Assembly (NCBI GenBank): GCA_947461805.1 | Contig: CANHMJ010000070.1 | Location: 1-7,233, forward strand | DNA length: 7,233 nucleotides | Direction of reading: 5' to 3' | Source of the DNA: Burkholderiaceae bacterium | GTDB lineage: Bacteria > Pseudomonadota > Gammaproteobacteria > Burkholderiales > Burkholderiaceae | Shown: positions 5,260 to 7,233 of the stretch, one piece after another | Numbering within the stretch: the stretch's first letter is position 1 | How the letters are laid out: each line of letters starts with the position of its first letter | The notes under the pieces: model-generated | The model's database searches: none | The model's input: only the letters and a program-made list of their open reading frames with translations | Told to the model about the DNA's origin: nothing | Made by a program: the position numbers and the translations under genes

Positions 5260-6519
5260 TTAAATAAAGCGGAAGGCAATAATGGCAATGATCGTCGGCG
5301 GTACAGCGTACAAAAACAGATACAGCGGACTAATTGCACCTTCATCAAAGCTGGACTTCAAAATAGAGTAGCCGGCTGGATTAGGCGCGTTGGCGATTAC
5401 GGTTAAGCCGCCGCCGGTGAGGGCACCCGCTACCAGCGAATACTTGAACTCATCGGACAAGCCTTCGACCAGTGAACCTAAATAGGTGAGTGCTGCGTTA
5501 TCTGTAATGGCGGTTAGAACCGTGGCGCCATAGTAGACCGTCGTTGAATCCAGATTAACGAGCAGCGGTTGTAGCCACCATTTTTGTTGGCTGCCCAAGA
5601 CGACAAGCCCGGCCAAGAAAAATGCAACCAGCAAACTCTCGCGAATGATGAGTTTATTTTGATAGCGTGCATACGCGGCGGTGTAGCCTACAAAGAATAA
5701 AAACAAGCCCATGAATAAAACCGAGTGGTGCACTGAAACGACCACTGCTACTAAGAAGGCTAAGTGGATACAAATGACGCTCACCGGAATGGCATCAATT
5801 TTCTTCTCATTGGGTTGGATATTGAAGCCACGTAGTTCTTTATAAAACAAGAATGCCAATAGAGTGGAGTTCGCAGTCACCGCTACAGCAGAGCGCCAGC
5901 CAAAATTTTCCAACATGAACCACAGATCCCAGTTCCAGGTACTGGCCACCATTAAGATGGGAGGCGCTGCGTAGGGGGTTAAGGCACCACCAATCGAGAT
6001 GTTGACAAACAGTACCGCAAGTCCCGCATACATCAACTTGGGTGAAATGCGTTTAGAAAAATAGTAGTCACGCAGCAGCAATGCGGCAACCGTCATGGCA
6101 GCCGGCTCGGTAATAAACGAGCCCAACAGCGGGACGAGGGTCAGTGTGACCCACAGAAAACCCACCGACTTTTTAACTGGCAGAATGGCTGTGACGCGCA
6201 ATACCAAGAATAAGCAAAACTCCAGAACCGGTTTGCTTGCGGCAATGATCATGATTACGAATACAAATAGCGGCTCGGTAAAGTTCAGCTTTTCTAAATA
6301 GGCAATCGTCGCATCGGATCCGGTATGAATGAAAAAGAAGGAAACCAAAACCATGGCCCAAAATCCGAACACCACCTCCACTTCGCCCAGCAAATGCCAT
6401 ACGCCTGCATGATTCGGTTGCTTGTGCGCTAAACCCTCAAAAAACTTAGTGGAAAAGGTATGGATTACAGCAAGTCCGAATAGAAGGCTGCTGACGATAT
6501 TAACGGTGGTGGGATTCAT
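5260..6519 (-). CDS. Putative Na+/H+ antiporter (Na_H_antiport_3 / former DUF1504 type)
   Basis: The 419-residue product is a polytopic inner-membrane protein with about 11-13 hydrophobic segments, at roughly 5-20, 45-65, 82-112, 120-150, 163-190, 205-225, 243-262, 265-283, 295-310, 325-350, 362-378 and 398-418. Conserved-looking, transporter-like segments include FITEPAAM (135-142), GGALTPYAAPP (177-187), AITDNAALTYLGS (337-349) and TGGGLTVIANAPNPAG (368-383). The ITDNAA and NAPNPAG blocks resemble the two half-repeats of ion-transporter superfamily proteins such as NhaD and ArsB. I recognise the family as putative Na+/H+ antiporter; its ion specificity is not proven by sequence. The start is ATG at 6519 with a weak AGGC upstream. 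It leads the operon with the dehalogenase and dedA genes, and diverges from the regulatory gene at 6670. Confidence 0.85.
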   Translation of the reverse strand: MNPTTVNIVSSLLFGLAVIHTFSTKFFEGLAHKQPNHAGVWHLLGEVEVVFGFWAMVLVSFFFIHTGSDATIAYLEKLNFTEPLFVFVIMIIAASKPVLEFCLFLVLRVTAILPVKKSVGFLWVTLTLVPLLGSFITEPAAMTVAALLLRDYYFSKRISPKLMYAGLAVLFVNISIGGALTPYAAPPILMVASTWNWDLWFMLENFGWRSAVAVTANSTLLAFLFYKELRGFNIQPNEKKIDAIPVSVICIHLAFLVAVVVSVHHSVLFMGLFLFFVGYTAAYARYQNKLIIRESLLVAFFLAGLVVLGSQQKWWLQPLLVNLDSTTVYYGATVLTAITDNAALTYLGSLVEGLSDEFKYSLVAGALTGGGLTVIANAPNPAGYSILKSSFDEGAISPLYLFLYAVPPTIIAIIAFRFI

Positions 6520-6669
6520 GGTAATTGCCTGACTGTATCGAAGTGCTTCTATTGTATTGATAAGTCAGTCAAATGAACATATGATGATTTGTAGGGGCTT
6601 GATTGGTTGTGTATTTGATTTCAGGACATGCCCCGTAGCGATGTTACGAACATATAAGCACATTGACGA
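6520..6669. promoter_or_regulatory. Divergent intergenic region between the antiporter and the CNB-like gene
   Basis: These 150 AT-rich bases should hold promoters for both directions. Candidate -10 elements are TACAAT on the minus strand (about 6555-6560) for the antiporter, and TATAAG on the plus strand (6653-6658), which is so close to the ATG at 6670 that its transcript would be almost leaderless. Neither has a good -35 at 16-18 bases. A small dyad TGTT-ACG-AACA lies near 6642-6652. I see no RNA gene or small ORF here. Confidence 0.3.
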
Positions 6670-7233
6670 ATGACAGGGCAAGGCACGCAACATACTTCTT
6701 CTTCCCATAGCCTGGTGCAAAACTTACGGCAACAGGTGATGCAAAGCTTGCCATTTTCAAAAATGGCCGAAGCCGACGTCGATTTTTTTCTCAAGCAATC
6801 ACGTGAGGCTTACTTTGCACCCAAAGAGCGCATTCTTGGGCCGGCCGATGGCCCCCCTCAATTCCTCTATCTAATCCGGCAGGGTCGCGTATCGGGCCGT
6901 CGCGATATTCCAGGCATTGAAGAAACCGCTTTTCTATTGGATGCAGGCAGCTTGTTTTCGATTGGTTCGGCGTTTGCAAATCGGCCTGTCTCCACTATCT
7001 ATAGTGCCGTAGACGACTGTTTTTGTTTACTCTTCCCGGTCACGGCGATGCGCCAGTTGCAAGCCCAATCCAAACCCTTCAGTGATTTTTTAAGTAATCG
7101 CATTTGGGGTTTGCTGCAAGAGTCCCGCACGGCCCTGCGTAATTCCTTTGCCTCACAGGCTTTGGCAGAGCAATCGCTGGAAAGTCGCCTGGGTGACTTG
7201 CGTTTAAAAAAGCCGCTAACAACGGGCCCAAAT
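6670..7233 (+). CDS. Cyclic-nucleotide-binding-like regulatory protein, N-terminal part (probably CNB-CBS-DUF294 type)
   Basis: The frame from ATG at 6670 is open for 188 codons and runs off the right edge; an in-frame TGA lies two codons upstream, so the start cannot be earlier. Residues about 27-130 look like a cyclic-nucleotide-binding (CNB) beta-barrel: LPFSKMAEADVDFFLKQS, then a stretch ending LYLIRQGRV (66-74), GSLFSIGSAF (93-102), NRPVSTIYSAVDD (104-116) and CFCLLFP. A helical linker follows (135-175), and LRLKKPLTTGP at the edge looks like the start of a CBS domain. This order is typical of CNB-CBS-DUF294 (nucleotidyltransferase-like) signalling proteins. The ligand pocket is degenerate: the usual F-G-E glutamate and the phosphate-binding arginine are replaced (Ser97-Ile98, Val107), so cAMP binding is doubtful. 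No good Shine-Dalgarno sequence is seen; the ATG at codon 24 is a less likely alternative. CBS and DUF294 domains are not visible. Confidence 0.75.
   Translation, partial: MTGQGTQHTSSSHSLVQNLRQQVMQSLPFSKMAEADVDFFLKQSREAYFAPKERILGPADGPPQFLYLIRQGRVSGRRDIPGIEETAFLLDAGSLFSIGSAFANRPVSTIYSAVDDCFCLLFPVTAMRQLQAQSKPFSDFLSNRIWGLLQESRTALRNSFASQALAEQSLESRLGDLRLKKPLTTGPN

Noticed and set aside
5122..5406. A 94-codon plus-strand open frame across the antiporter/dehalogenase junction
   Set aside because: It is antisense to two convincing genes and shows no domain, signal or ribosome binding site. Similar antisense frames over miaB, dedA and the antiporter were rejected for the same reason.

Overview
The window reads as a piece of chromosome from a betaproteobacterium of the Burkholderiales. 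Its moderate base composition and gene content fit a small-genome freshwater lineage such as Polynucleobacter. That placement is an inference from protein character and gene order, not from a database match. Apart from the ends, the window holds eight complete protein genes, one tRNA gene and two protein genes cut by the window edges. I see no insertion sequence, integrase, phage gene, CRISPR array or plasmid function.

Left block (1-1921, minus strand): miaB, ybeY and the first 14 codons of a probable corC/ybeX-type gene. These are the conserved RNA-maturation genes, in the order known from E. coli and many proteobacteria, but without the phoH/ybeZ gene that usually lies between miaB and ybeY.

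Plus-strand pair (2022-2959): a small secreted protein made almost wholly of six 13-14-residue repeats, followed almost without a gap by a YiiM-like MOSC protein. The pair diverges from miaB across a 100-base intergenic region.

Middle (2967-3083, minus): an elongator-type tRNA-Met(CAT) with encoded CCA, followed by a clear intrinsic terminator.

Right block (3202-6519, minus): in transcription order, a Na+/H+ antiporter-type membrane protein, a type II haloacid dehalogenase of the HAD superfamily, a DedA-family membrane protein and, after a 129-base gap, pagP (outer-membrane lipid A acyltransferase). The first three are closely spaced and probably form an operon. Most of this block concerns the cell envelope: ion exchange, inner-membrane lipid or proton-motive-force homeostasis, and lipid A modification.

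Right edge (6670-7233, plus): the N-terminal part of a cyclic-nucleotide-binding-like regulatory protein, probably of the CNB-CBS-DUF294 type, diverging from the antiporter gene.

Nothing here amounts to a clearly new multi-gene system. The points most worth a second look are the tandem-repeat secreted protein, an alanine in PagP at the position that sets acyl-chain length in the E. coli enzyme, the missing phoH, and the degenerate ligand pocket of the CNB-like protein.
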